Source: Halopseudomonas pelagia CL-AP6 (GTDB taxonomy: Bacteria > Pseudomonadota > Gammaproteobacteria > Pseudomonadales > Pseudomonadaceae). From it: 64,000 nt of DNA. The notes below the pieces were generated by a model that saw only the letters and a list, made by a program, of their open reading frames with translations, did not search any database and was not told the origin of the DNA. A program made the position numbers and the translations under genes. How positions within the stretch are numbered: position 1 is the first letter of the stretch; each line of letters starts with the position of its first letter. The stretch lies in NCBI RefSeq assembly GCF_000410875.1, contig NZ_AROI01000002.1:1-64000 (forward strand). The letters are read 5' to 3'. Below, one piece after another: positions 1 to 7,434 of the stretch.

Positions 1-525
1 GTACTTACCGGATGCTTACACTTTACAGACTACCAAGCGAAAATTAATGCGCTTCTACAAGAAGACCGGATCGGGTGGCGACTGAACGATAAGTCCGAAC
101 TACACCGTCAGAACCCTAAGGCAATCGCGGACAGAATTGCGTCAACTGAAGGCCTTCTCTCGGACGGATTCGCATCAGCTAGAACCCACTACCAAAAATC
201 GTATCAATACCTTTATCAACACCCAATTGATGAAGCGAACAGCATCAAGGAAATTGTAAGCGCCGTCGAGAGCATCGCTAAAACTATAGATACGAAAGCA
301 TCCACGCTCGGAGAAGCGATCAAGCGTGCGAGAAAAGCCAACCGCGTCCCGCCACAGATTCTTGATTTACTTGAAAAGTTTTATGCATACGCCAATGGAG
401 CACCACTAGTTCGTCACGGCCACGTAGCAACCAACGGACCGGAGCTCGCGGAAGCTGAACTTGCCTTTTTCACAGGCATTGCTTTCGCACGCTACCTAAT
501 CGATACATCCAAAAGAAATGCCTAA
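1..525 (+). CDS. C-terminal part of a HEPN/abortive-infection-like protein (5' end outside window)
   Basis: The reading frame is open from base 1 to a TAA at 523-525, so the 5' end lies outside the window; 174 residues are visible. The last 60 residues (LEKFYAYANGAPLVRHG, then an acidic-Ala helix ending in FARYLI) resemble the C-terminal domain of AbiJ/HEPN-type proteins, where a leucine-rich helix is followed by an RHA/RHG motif and a closing hydrophobic helix. I recognise this from pattern, not from a search. Such proteins act in phage defence or as RNA-cleaving HEPN partners; a function here is not proven. The stop codon sits inside GCCTAAC, the left core of the attC-like inverted repeat that follows, as is usual for integron gene cassettes. 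An alternative is an unrelated DUF protein. Confidence 0.5.
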   Translation, partial: VLTGCLHFTDYQAKINALLQEDRIGWRLNDKSELHRQNPKAIADRIASTEGLLSDGFASARTHYQKSYQYLYQHPIDEANSIKEIVSAVESIAKTIDTKASTLGEAIKRARKANRVPPQILDLLEKFYAYANGAPLVRHGHVATNGPELAEAELAFFTGIAFARYLIDTSKRNA

Positions 526-602
526 CAATTCATTCATGCTGAACCGGGTCTTCTCCCACTTAAGTGGGAGGTAACCCGGGTTACATGAATATTAATTCCT
601 AG
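520..602 (+). repeat. attC-like imperfect inverted repeat after the first gene
   Basis: A long imperfect inverted repeat is centred on a perfect 18-base palindrome (553-570, CTCCCACTT/AAGTGGGAG). The outer arms also pair: GCCTAACAATTCATTCATG at 520-538 is loosely complementary to the stretch at about 583-602, and AACCGGGT at 542-549 to the CCCGGGTT stretch at about 574-582. The left end matches the RYYYAAC core and AATTC spacer typical of integron attC sites, and the upstream stop codon lies within it. The expected right core, GTTRRRY, is not present; the arm ends in CCTAG just before the IS element at 610. It could instead be a rho-independent terminator without a T-run. Confidence 0.35.
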
Positions 603-609
603 AATAAAT

Positions 610-2138
610 GGGTCAGATGAGAATGGCACTTACTTAACCCTCTTTGGATGCCCATTGGCTGCAACTTTTTTGCGAGCCTGTGGCCTGGGCAGGGTCATTA
701 GTGAGTAGGGTTTCGGTCGTCGTTTAATGGCTCTGGGCTCGATTCGTCTTGGGCGAGAGCCGACCCGCTGTTCGGCGATCAACAGCAACAGAGAGATGAC
801 TTGAACATCATCAGTTTCATCATGGCATTGACGCCAAGCTCCCCATATTTGCAGGGTGTGCTTGAAGCTCAGTTCACGTGGTAAGCAGTCACTCATTAGT
901 GCTGACTGGGACATCAACAGACGGATCAGATTGTGTGCCAACAGGTAAACCCAGAGCTCCTTGATAGCCATATCGGGTGTCTTGCAGCTCAAGATGTCTA
1001 CTCCCAGCGTACACTTCAGATTGCGTAGATCCAGCTCCACGTGCCAGCGGCTGCGGTAGAGTTTGTTGAGCTCGACCTTCGGGGTGTGGCTTGCGTTCAA
1101 CAGAGTCGTTACCAAGACCTTGCCGCCGCAATATAACTCCCGCACCGTCAGGCTTTGCGGCGCCTGATCGTACTGCTCCTGGCTCATCCATCTCGGTTTT
1201 TTCTTCGGTTTGGATATCTCAATAAGGTGATCTCTTTGCCCCAAACGTTGCCCCTGGCTGAAGTCAGTCGAGCGCTTGCGTGCTCCATGCTGCTCGAATA
1301 CACCATCAATCTGACGGCGCTGCAGCTCACATAACAGGAAATAGGTGGCATAAAACGCATCACCCAGCAGAACATCGCCCGTATTCAGCGTGGAAAGCAT
1401 ACTTCTAAGTAGCGTTTGCTCGTCTCCTCCCTTCCCGCATTAGCAGCCGATGGCAGCGTCCAGAATAGCGCCACTAGCCAAACAAACGATGCCAACCAAT
1501 CGGCACAGAGGAAACCCCAATCCGGGTTTCTGGCTACGCGGTTGAGGATAGCGTTGCTGATTGGCCGGCGTATCCGGCATAGAAATCATGGTGCCATCGA
1601 CCAGGCGTACCGGCCTGCCTTTCCACTGCCAGGCCAAGGGTGCCGCATTGGTCATCATACGGCCTGTCTGACGGCACAAGGTGGACACCATTTCCACGGG
1701 CAAGCGCTGCCGGGCTCGACAATAAGCCCCTGTATGCGTGCTGCAGCTTTTCAAGCCACACACCAGGCGTTTAACGGCGGTATCGTTCACGACCTTTTGA
1801 CACGAGGCATCGGGGCTCATGGCTTGAGCCAGAAACATGGACAATGTCTGCGTCGGAGGGAACAGTCTTTCGCGATGCTCGGGAAGAAGGGATTCCACCG
1901 TATCAAGTAGCTAAGGCCCGGTGAGCAGATTGAAAAAGCCGTATGAATCGGTGCTTTTGGCGTAGTGACGGATGCGGCGGTGTTGATGAGTGGCAGCTCG
2001 GCGTTTAGGATGCATGGAAGGCTGGCTCCGGGGTTGTCGGGTGATCGCTTGGTCGCTTTCACCATATGACCCTGAGCCAGCCTTTCCATTTCAATTCAAG
2101 TGCTTAGCGCTTAAGTAAGTGCCATTCTCTTCTGACCC
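610..2138 (-). mobile_element. IS4-family insertion sequence, inactive
   Basis: A 1,529-bp element bounded by 28-bp terminal inverted repeats at 610-637 and 2111-2138 that match at 27 of 28 positions (tip GGGTCAGATGAGAATGG on the left, the reverse complement with one change on the right). It holds one DDE transposase gene on the minus strand whose stop codon lies inside the left terminal repeat. No target-site duplication is evident in the flanks, so the original insertion may have been reshuffled. The outer tip GGGTCAGATGA recurs in short repeats at 3089-3132 and 6444-6450. Confidence 0.9.
630..2015 (-). pseudogene. IS4-family transposase with two in-frame stops
   Basis: Read on the minus strand from ATG at 2015, the frame stays the same over 461 codons to TAA at 630-632. 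It is broken by TAG at 1911-1913 (after LLTGP, where related transposases have a residue before LLDTVESLL) and TAA at 1440-1442 (after DAAIG). No frameshift is needed. DDE features are visible: VDGTMISMPDT holds the first Asp, GDAFYATY the second, and YRSRWHVELDLRNLK the Y-(2)-R-(3)-E-(6)-K signature of the IS4 family. The length fits an IS4 transposase. The element should be immobile unless both stops are suppressed or a transposase acts in trans. Confidence 0.9.
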
Positions 2139-2140
2139 CA

Positions 2141-3004
2141 TTACCCGAATGCTGAGATCGTATATGCAGAAAAATCGAAGCAGTTTTTCTTACCACCCAT
2201 CACCCATGAAACGTAATCATCCATGAGGTGAGTCGGGTTACTTACCATCTCAACCTTTCGAAAATCTCCCACTTTCACATGAAAGACCTTCCCACAATCG
2301 CTCTCCTCATTCACCAATAAAACATCCCCGTCAATACTATAATCACCTTGCTCTCTGGCATCTAAAAAAATCTTAAACCCGCAGATTCCAGCTAATTGCG
2401 GATAGAACTTTTTTGATACCTCAAAAAGAATTTCCTTCATCACTTTAAGACTTTGCTTGTCTCGCCCACAAATTTCATCGGCATCTTTCCATGTACTAAT
2501 CTTAGCCGGGAGAATTCTACTATCCATCGGATCAAGAGGAAGCTGACAAGCGACTTCAAGGCCCTCTATTCGACTATAGTAGCCTTCAGCGATCCCCTTA
2601 GGCAGTGCCTGAAAGCGTGAGTAGCAAGGATTTCGCGATCCAACTGCTAAAATAGAGAAATTGCGATAATAAGGATGGATCACTAAATATTTCTCTTCTA
2701 TCTCTAAAAAAGCATTAGCATTCCACTGAAGCTTTGAAGGGTCTACTCTATGCTCTCGAAATCTCTCTCCCACCAATAACCGAGGGTTTCCACTCTCTAT
2801 AATCTCATACACTTTTGGTTGATGTACTCGCATAGATTCAAACAATTTCTTCCATCCAAGCTCTAACAGTCCAGTATAATCAACCACTGGCGCCTCAGGC
2901 CTAGTTGGATGTCTACCCTCACGCACTAAAGGAGATAGCTCATCGACTGAAAATGAAATTTTTTCATACTCAGACTCAATGTCAGAGCGGGAAAGATAGC
3001 GCAC
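2141..3004 (-). CDS. Hypothetical protein, 287 aa, low-GC orphan
   Basis: This gene starts with GTG at 3004, with a strong AGGAGGT ribosome site six bases upstream. The start overlaps the TAG of a truncated upstream frame (TAGTG), so the two were probably translationally coupled. I recognise no family. The protein looks soluble, with alternating charged and aromatic segments and no membrane helix or signal peptide. Its base composition is clearly more AT-rich than the core genes of this window, which suggests recent transfer. The stop codon lies three bases from the right terminal repeat of the IS4 element. Paired small genes of this shape are often toxin/immunity or defence partners, but nothing in the sequence shows this. 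Confidence 0.7.
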   Translation of the reverse strand: MRYLSRSDIESEYEKISFSVDELSPLVREGRHPTRPEAPVVDYTGLLELGWKKLFESMRVHQPKVYEIIESGNPRLLVGERFREHRVDPSKLQWNANAFLEIEEKYLVIHPYYRNFSILAVGSRNPCYSRFQALPKGIAEGYYSRIEGLEVACQLPLDPMDSRILPAKISTWKDADEICGRDKQSLKVMKEILFEVSKKFYPQLAGICGFKIFLDAREQGDYSIDGDVLLVNEESDCGKVFHVKVGDFRKVEMVSNPTHLMDDYVSWVMGGKKNCFDFSAYTISAFG

Positions 3005-3123
3005 TAACCACCTCCTAACGAGCGAGCAATAATGGCCTCAGATACTCTTTGACGCATATCGTCTTGGACCCTTAGAAGCTCGGCACGGTATAAAGCCGGG
3101 GTCAGATGAATATAAAGCCGGGG
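3004..3123 (-). pseudogene. Truncated 3' end of a gene coupled to the 287-aa gene
   Basis: An open minus-strand frame ends in RQRVSEAIIARSLGGG and a TAG at 3004-3006 that overlaps the GTG of the next gene. Reading back, the frame (ELLRVQDDMRQRV) is coding-like for about 30 residues, then runs into the tandem 22-bp repeats and meets a stop. The body of the gene seems to have been replaced by the repeats. The only ATG left (3056) would give 17 residues. The family cannot be told. Confidence 0.4.
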
Positions 3124-3132
3124 TCAGATGAA
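3089..3132 (+). repeat. Two perfect tandem 22-bp repeats
   Basis: The unit TATAAAGCCGGGGTCAGATG followed by AA occurs at 3089-3110 and again at 3111-3132 without mismatch. The GGGTCAGATGA core equals the outer tip of the IS4 terminal repeat at 610. Motifs of this kind are scattered in gammaproteobacterial intergenic DNA and often mark the edges of mobile or REP-related units. Confidence 0.85.
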
Positions 3133-3167
3133 AATTCTTACTGAGCGGGCAATCAGCAGAGCAGGAA
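3122..3167 (+). repeat. Left copy of a diverged ~46-bp direct repeat
   Basis: It starts GGTCAGATGAAAATT and ends GGCAATCAGCAGAGCAGGAA. It is similar, with about nine differences, to 6444-6490 in the same orientation. The pair encloses the two membrane-protein genes and the HNH gene (3204-6400) exactly, with no other gene inside. Confidence 0.65.
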
Positions 3168-3203
3168 AACCAGCTAGGCAGCGACGAATCAGAAACACCT
3201 CAA

Positions 3204-4265
3204 TCACTTCTGGTTACCCTCAAGGGTCGATTGAACAATAGACCGGACGAACTTGTTAGGAATCTGGACTTGGCGTGGTTCGTCGAGGGTGGGGCGAAGC
3301 ACGACTGAATCGCCAAACGACCAAACCACATGCACGTTGCGCAACGCACAGTCATTGGTGATGCCAAGCTCGGTGAGATCACGGTCGCAAAACGCAGGAT
3401 CAAGAGTGATCAGCTCTGCTTCATACGCCCCGAGGCCTAAATGTTTGATGGCTTTTTCGGGAACGGTTGTGAGCACGCCGCTGTAGGCAGCGACAAACAG
3501 CCCAAAGAATAGGCCAAAGTGTCCCGCCGCGCTCCATCCCACAAAATGAGCCATTGAGCAGATCGACACCATAACGGCGATGATTACAGGGATTGCCCAG
3601 AGGATCGGCAGGTGCCAGGAGGAGGGTAGCTGCTGGATGCTTGGTGAGCTGCTCTTAAACACAAGAAGTAATAGGAAAACGACAATCAGTAGCGCTACAT
3701 AAGCAGTCCAGCCGTAGCTCAAGAAGCTCCACCGAGGCAGGTCAAATCGGATCTGCAGTGCAATGCCAAAGCCTAGCGCGATAAATACAGGCCATAGCAG
3801 AGAGGCGACTAGGAAAAGATCTGGAGCGAACACCAGTATGGCCACCAATCCAAGCCCAACAGCGCAGGAAGGCCCAAAATACGCCAACCCCACGAGTTGC
3901 CACACCGCTTTTCCTCGCGCCACTTCCGAATAGGGCATTGCGTACGTAAGGTCCTCCTTGACCTTATGGGTGTTCAAAAACAAGTGAAAGATGAAAGCTC
4001 CTGGGGCGACCATAGTGACGACCACCAGGCCAACAATCGCAAAGCCGATGCAAGCAGCCGCCAGCAATAGCGACGAAAACTGAAACAGGTCGAAGCTTGG
4101 ATAAAAATGGTTTCGGGAGAAATACAGCAGGAAGATGACGAATCCGGTAAAGGGCGGAAAGACCTTCGCGAGCAAAGCGCCATGCTTTTTCAGGACCGCG
4201 GGGGATACGTTGAGGACAACGTCAATCGCGTCGTCGCTTGGCGGGCGATCACTCCATTTTTGCAT
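3204..4265 (-). CDS. Multi-pass membrane protein, 353 aa, related to the one at 5261
   Basis: The start is ATG at 4265; GGAAGCC lies just upstream. A 35-residue hydrophilic N-terminus is followed by about eight hydrophobic segments (roughly residues 40-60, 65-90, 125-150, 152-172, 185-208, 225-243 and 245-270) and a soluble C-terminal tail of about 85 residues. I know no named family. The tail (LGLGAYEAELITLD, then WSFGDSVVLRP and VQIPNKFV) resembles in order and spacing the tail of the membrane protein at 5261-6400 (LGFSEREVRRYLVD, YAYGPVNLLCP, VCIPFERAEI). The gene is divergent from the HNH nuclease gene at 4397. The pairing of two such proteins around a nuclease suggests a joint function, possibly defence, but this is inference. 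Confidence 0.7.
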   Translation of the reverse strand: MQKWSDRPPSDDAIDVVLNVSPAVLKKHGALLAKVFPPFTGFVIFLLYFSRNHFYPSFDLFQFSSLLLAAACIGFAIVGLVVVTMVAPGAFIFHLFLNTHKVKEDLTYAMPYSEVARGKAVWQLVGLAYFGPSCAVGLGLVAILVFAPDLFLVASLLWPVFIALGFGIALQIRFDLPRWSFLSYGWTAYVALLIVVFLLLLVFKSSSPSIQQLPSSWHLPILWAIPVIIAVMVSICSMAHFVGWSAAGHFGLFFGLFVAAYSGVLTTVPEKAIKHLGLGAYEAELITLDPAFCDRDLTELGITNDCALRNVHVVWSFGDSVVLRPTLDEPRQVQIPNKFVRSIVQSTLEGNQK

Positions 4266-4396
4266 GTGGCTTCCTTGCTGGTGTAGGTAACAGTGATCAT
4301 ATCCTTGTCGGTGGTCGCTGAGCTATCCTGGTATTGCTTTGCATAGTCGCCAGTGGTCAATAGGCGTTACCCGATGAAACGAGAAAGGAGTCCGTT

Positions 4397-5161
4397 TTGC
4401 CCAACGTGCGCTGGACTGCCAATGAGTTAAAGTTGGCCTTCTACCTCTATTGCCAACTCCCATTTGGTCGCCTCCATCAGCGCAATCCGGATATCGTTCA
4501 ACTGGCCAGCAAGCTGGGTAGAACACCCTCATCGGTAGCGATGAAACTCGTCAACTTTGCCAGCCTGGATCCAGCAATCACCGGAACGGGAAGAAAGGGT
4601 TTGTCAGGTGCTTCAAAGCTGGACAGAGCCATCTGGGACCAATTTCAGGGTGACTGGGAGGGTCTGGTAGACGAGTGCAGTGCGTTACTTGTACTTCCTG
4701 GTGATGCTGGGCCGGTTGACGTCCTCAGCGTTACCGAACCCGCCGCCAACTATGTTGGCGAAACGCGCGAGGCGCAGGTTCGTGTGCGAGTGCGGCAGAG
4801 CTTCTTTCGAAAGGCGGTACTGGCCAGTTACGGTGGCAAATGCTGCATGTCTGGCCTAAGTGAACCGCGACTGCTCTTGGCAAGCCATATAGTGCCCTGG
4901 AGCATTGATACGGCGAATCGGCTGAACCCTGCAAACGGCCTATGCCTGTCAGCCCTACATGACAGGGCATTTGATCAAGGACTTATCGCGTTGTCTGATG
5001 AATTCACGGTATTGGTCAGCGATCAATTGAAAGCTCATTCTGATGCATTTACTCGATCATCTCTGGCGGCGCTTGAGCGAAGTGAGATAGCACTGCCTGG
5101 GCGTTTCGTTCCTGCTGGTGAGTTGATTCGATGGCACCGTGAAAACGTTTTCCTTGGATGA
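4397..5161 (+). CDS. HNH endonuclease-domain protein
   Basis: A 254-residue protein starting at TTG (4397) with GAAAGGAG six bases upstream; no better start fits. Residues 1-70 resemble a small DNA-binding helical domain (LASKLGRTPSSVAMKLVNF, a helix-turn-helix-like stretch). Residues 125-215 are an HNH_2-type nuclease domain: FFRKAVLASYGGKCCMSG, then ASHIVPWS (metal-binding His), NPANGLCLSALHDRAFDQG (Asn and second His), the order of the H-N-H motif. Proteins with this layout are usually annotated as putative restriction endonucleases. No methyltransferase lies nearby. It sits between two related membrane-protein genes, divergent from one and followed 99 bases later by the other. Confidence 0.85.
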   Translation: MPNVRWTANELKLAFYLYCQLPFGRLHQRNPDIVQLASKLGRTPSSVAMKLVNFASLDPAITGTGRKGLSGASKLDRAIWDQFQGDWEGLVDECSALLVLPGDAGPVDVLSVTEPAANYVGETREAQVRVRVRQSFFRKAVLASYGGKCCMSGLSEPRLLLASHIVPWSIDTANRLNPANGLCLSALHDRAFDQGLIALSDEFTVLVSDQLKAHSDAFTRSSLAALERSEIALPGRFVPAGELIRWHRENVFLG

Positions 5162-5260
5162 TCGGACGGCCCCATGACCAGGCGTATGAGAGCGAGAGTA
5201 TCGAGCTGAGGACCAACGCTGAATCGTTATATGCTTTGAGGTTTTAAAAGGAGTACAGGC

Positions 5261-6400
5261 ATGTCAACGTCCACAGCTAGCGCAGAGCAGGACCGCGGAT
5301 ATGGTCGGCCGCTCACGCTGCTCAAGGAGCATTTCGTCTGGGTTTCGCCGGTTGCAGTCGGTCTCGCCTTCCTGGCGGGTCTTCTCAATTTGCTGGCCTT
5401 CACTTGGTTCATCGGCCGGCCAGAGTTGTTTAGCCTCTCGCTGGAGTTCGGGCCAAGCCTAGCGCTGTTGATGCTGTCCTACCTGGCGATTTTCGCTGCC
5501 ATCGTTGCCAGTATGCTGGTGACATCCCTCGTCTTCATTGCCACCCTGCAACAGCTGCGTCCCAAGCCGAACTTCTCAAGGTCGATGACTTGCTGGTTGT
5601 TCGGTATGGTCGTATGCGGGATGTCCACCCTTCTCGCGCTGGTCATTGTCCTGGCGTACTCGCAAAAGGAGACGCCCAGCAATTGGTGGGTATTTACTGT
5701 GCTGATAGGCCCCGCCTTGATCTCTTGGTTTTTCCTCCGTAAGCATAAGAACCCAGCAGCTGTTTTGGCCTCTCCCCTAAGTCGGGCGAAGATATTCTGC
5801 CTTTGCACCATCGCTTCAGGGTTTGTGGCGTTGCTGGGTATCTTGCCGGCGCGCTACACGCTGGCCTTATATGGGGAGAGCGTAGGTTTAGACGTATTGA
5901 ACGAGATAGCTCTACTGTTTGTTACCTGCCTGATCGTAATGGCGGGCTCGCTGGTTCCTGCTCTTGGCTATTACGTCAATGCGAAGAAGGGTAGAGCGGC
6001 TCAAATAAAAGGGGCGTTGATCGGGCTGATGGGTTTCTTGGCATTGCTGACCTTCGCCATGCCAGCGATATTCAACGTGGCCTCGGTGAGCTCCATTCGA
6101 CTTCTCGGTTTCAGCGAGCGTGAAGTGAGGCGCTATCTCGTCGATAGCGAGCAGTATCCGGTAAGTAGTTTCAATGCGACACGTTGGTCAGTGACTGAGC
6201 ATGGCGACAAGCGCCATTCCCTGATTGCCTTCTCGTTGTATGCCTATGGCCCGGTCAATCTGCTGTGCCCGGAAGAGCTTTCGACCTTGAAGAATTGGGA
6301 GCTCAGGCAGCACACTAAAGTTTGCATCCCCTTCGAGAGGGCCGAGATTCGCACGTTGGATGCCGCAGAGCCTGATGCCGAGCTGGCAAGCATTGAGTAG
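5261..6400 (+). CDS. Multi-pass membrane protein, 379 aa
   Basis: ATG at 5261 has a good AAAAGGAG site upstream. A soluble N-terminus of about 30 residues is followed by paired hydrophobic segments (about 33-55, 65-95, 108-130, 140-155, 175-200, 208-232, 245-270) and a soluble tail of about 105 residues. The tail begins RLLGFSEREVRRYLVD and contains YAYGPVNLLCPEEL and KVCIPFERAEI, which line up with the tail of the 353-aa protein at 3204-4265, so the two look paralogous. It is in the same direction as the HNH gene and is probably co-transcribed with it. I do not recognise a known transporter or pore signature. Confidence 0.7.
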   Translation: MSTSTASAEQDRGYGRPLTLLKEHFVWVSPVAVGLAFLAGLLNLLAFTWFIGRPELFSLSLEFGPSLALLMLSYLAIFAAIVASMLVTSLVFIATLQQLRPKPNFSRSMTCWLFGMVVCGMSTLLALVIVLAYSQKETPSNWWVFTVLIGPALISWFFLRKHKNPAAVLASPLSRAKIFCLCTIASGFVALLGILPARYTLALYGESVGLDVLNEIALLFVTCLIVMAGSLVPALGYYVNAKKGRAAQIKGALIGLMGFLALLTFAMPAIFNVASVSSIRLLGFSEREVRRYLVDSEQYPVSSFNATRWSVTEHGDKRHSLIAFSLYAYGPVNLLCPEELSTLKNWELRQHTKVCIPFERAEIRTLDAAEPDAELASIE

Positions 6401-6443
6401 CGAGGATTGCGAGCGTCTATAATCCAGACATTCCCAAAACCGA

Positions 6444-6490
6444 GGTCAGATCAACATTTCTACCATGCAGGCAATCAGTCAGAGCTGGAA
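6444..6490 (+). repeat. Right copy of the diverged direct repeat
   Basis: GGTCAGATCAACATTTCTAC leads into GGCAATCAGTCAGAGCTGG. It is the partner of 3122-3167 in the same orientation and follows the stop of the second membrane protein by 44 bases. Confidence 0.6.
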
Positions 6491-6493
6491 TAT

Positions 6494-6537
6494 CAATCAA
6501 TAGGGTCAGCAATCAATAGGGTCAATCAATAGGGTCA
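6494..6537 (+). repeat. Short tandem array of CAATCAATAGGGTCA
   Basis: Three copies of the 15-mer CAATCAATAGGGTCA lie at 6494-6508, 6510-6524 and 6523-6537, the last two overlapping by two bases. A partial GGGTCA follows. The rest of the 6401-6682 gap holds the direct repeats described separately and no gene that I can support. Confidence 0.85.
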
Positions 6538-6563
6538 GGGTCATTGATTTTTGGCATCAGACG

Positions 6564-6584
6564 AGAAAAGGGGGCATATTTATT
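6564..6584 (+). repeat. Left 21-bp repeat flanking the VOC gene
   Basis: The motif AGAAAAGGGGGCATATTTAT plus T is matched at 18 of 21 positions by 7082-7102 in the same orientation. The two copies bracket the VOC gene tightly. Confidence 0.6.
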
Positions 6585-6682
6585 CAATTGGTATATCAGC
6601 GATCTCAAGCCTTTTTCCGCTCGATGGGGCAGCCTAGAACGCTGCTCTTAACCACACACTAGCCTCACCCCGGAGAAGCCAA

Positions 6683-7075
6683 ATGCTCTCTCATATCGTT
6701 GTCAGCGTCACCGATTTTGATCGGGCTATGGGCTTCTATACCCCTTTGATGAAGGCACTTGGCATTGATCCGAGATTTGTAGATGCTGAACGTCCTTGGG
6801 CGGGATGGCAGTCTTCTCCAGATCCCAGGCCATTATTTGTAATCCAACGCACTTACAACCAGCAGCCTCATCATCCGGGGAATGGTCAGATGACGGCCTT
6901 CCTGGCCAGCACTCGCGAAGTCGTGGATCAGGGGTATGCCGTCGCACTGGCGAATGGTGGTGTGTGCGAGGGCAAGCCAGGACTTAGGCCCGAGTATCAC
7001 GCCAACTACTATGGCGCTTACTTCCGAGATCCAGATGGCAACAAGTTGTGCATCGCTTGCCATCAAGCAGAGTGA
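6683..7075 (+). CDS. VOC (glyoxalase/bleomycin-resistance) family protein
   Basis: A 130-residue single-domain protein with ATG at 6683 and GGAGAAG eight bases upstream. It opens with the VOC signature MLSHIVVSVTDFDRAMGFY (metal-ligand His4) and ends with AYFRDPDGNKLCIACH, the beta-strand that carries the second ligand region; HHPG and FLASTREVVDQ lie between. The family covers metal-dependent lyases, dioxygenases and resistance proteins, and the substrate cannot be told. The gene stands alone between two 21-bp direct repeats. Confidence 0.85.
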   Translation: MLSHIVVSVTDFDRAMGFYTPLMKALGIDPRFVDAERPWAGWQSSPDPRPLFVIQRTYNQQPHHPGNGQMTAFLASTREVVDQGYAVALANGGVCEGKPGLRPEYHANYYGAYFRDPDGNKLCIACHQAE

Positions 7076-7081
7076 TGCAGA

Positions 7082-7102
7082 AGAAAAGGGGACAGCTTTA
7101 TT
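7082..7102 (+). repeat. Right 21-bp repeat flanking the VOC gene
   Basis: AGAAAAGGGGACAGCTTTAT plus T, seven bases after the VOC stop codon. It is the direct-repeat partner of 6564-6584. Motifs of this type (AAAGGGGACAG followed by TTTATTTT) are common at the edges of accessory genes in proteobacteria. Confidence 0.6.
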
Positions 7103-7135
7103 TTCCTGCAGATATCGGCAGCCAAGTGCAGGCAC

Positions 7136-7252
7136 AACCCGCTTGGCGACTATACGGAATGGCTAGTGGCGCGAGCGTTGGACCTTGAGCTCCAGGCCAG
7201 CTCCAAAGCGGGTAAAGAGGGTGTGCGGCTAACTAGGCCAGGCACAGACTGA
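7136..7252 (+). pseudogene. Fragment of a DUF6998-like gene
   Basis: A plus-strand frame reads NPLGDYTEWLVARALDLEL followed by ASSKAGKEGV, then TGA at 7250-7252. The motif NPLGDYxEWLVARALxLxL with a following NSKxGxD is, from memory, the start of a small domain (DUF6998) found in nuclease-like proteins. No start codon with a ribosome site precedes it, and the rest of the domain is missing, so only a stub remains. The remaining 7253-7434 has no gene that I can support. Confidence 0.45.
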
Positions 7253-7377
7253 TCTCTGAGGGCAAAAGCGCTGATTGAAACCCGCCCGTCAGAGGCATAC
7301 CAGCCATCGCGAACCTGACCGATTACCTTGAGTCGCAAAAACCCAGAGCAACTTCAACCCAGCTATAGGTCTGTGCA

Positions 7378-7397
7378 GGGCCTGCTTGCGCAGGCCC
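7378..7397 (-). terminator. Hairpin after the methyltransferase pseudogene
   Basis: GGGCCTGC and GCAGGCCC form an 8-bp stem around TTGC. It lies 38 bases past the stop of the minus-strand methyltransferase gene. There is no T-run, so termination strength is uncertain. Confidence 0.45.
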
Positions 7398-7434
7398 AAG
7401 GTAACCGCCCGTTCTCACACTAACCAGAGAAGCC

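Noticed and set aside
553-570. 18-base palindrome as a stand-alone terminator
   Set aside because: There is no T-run on either strand, and the surrounding arms also pair, so the larger attC-like structure explains it better.
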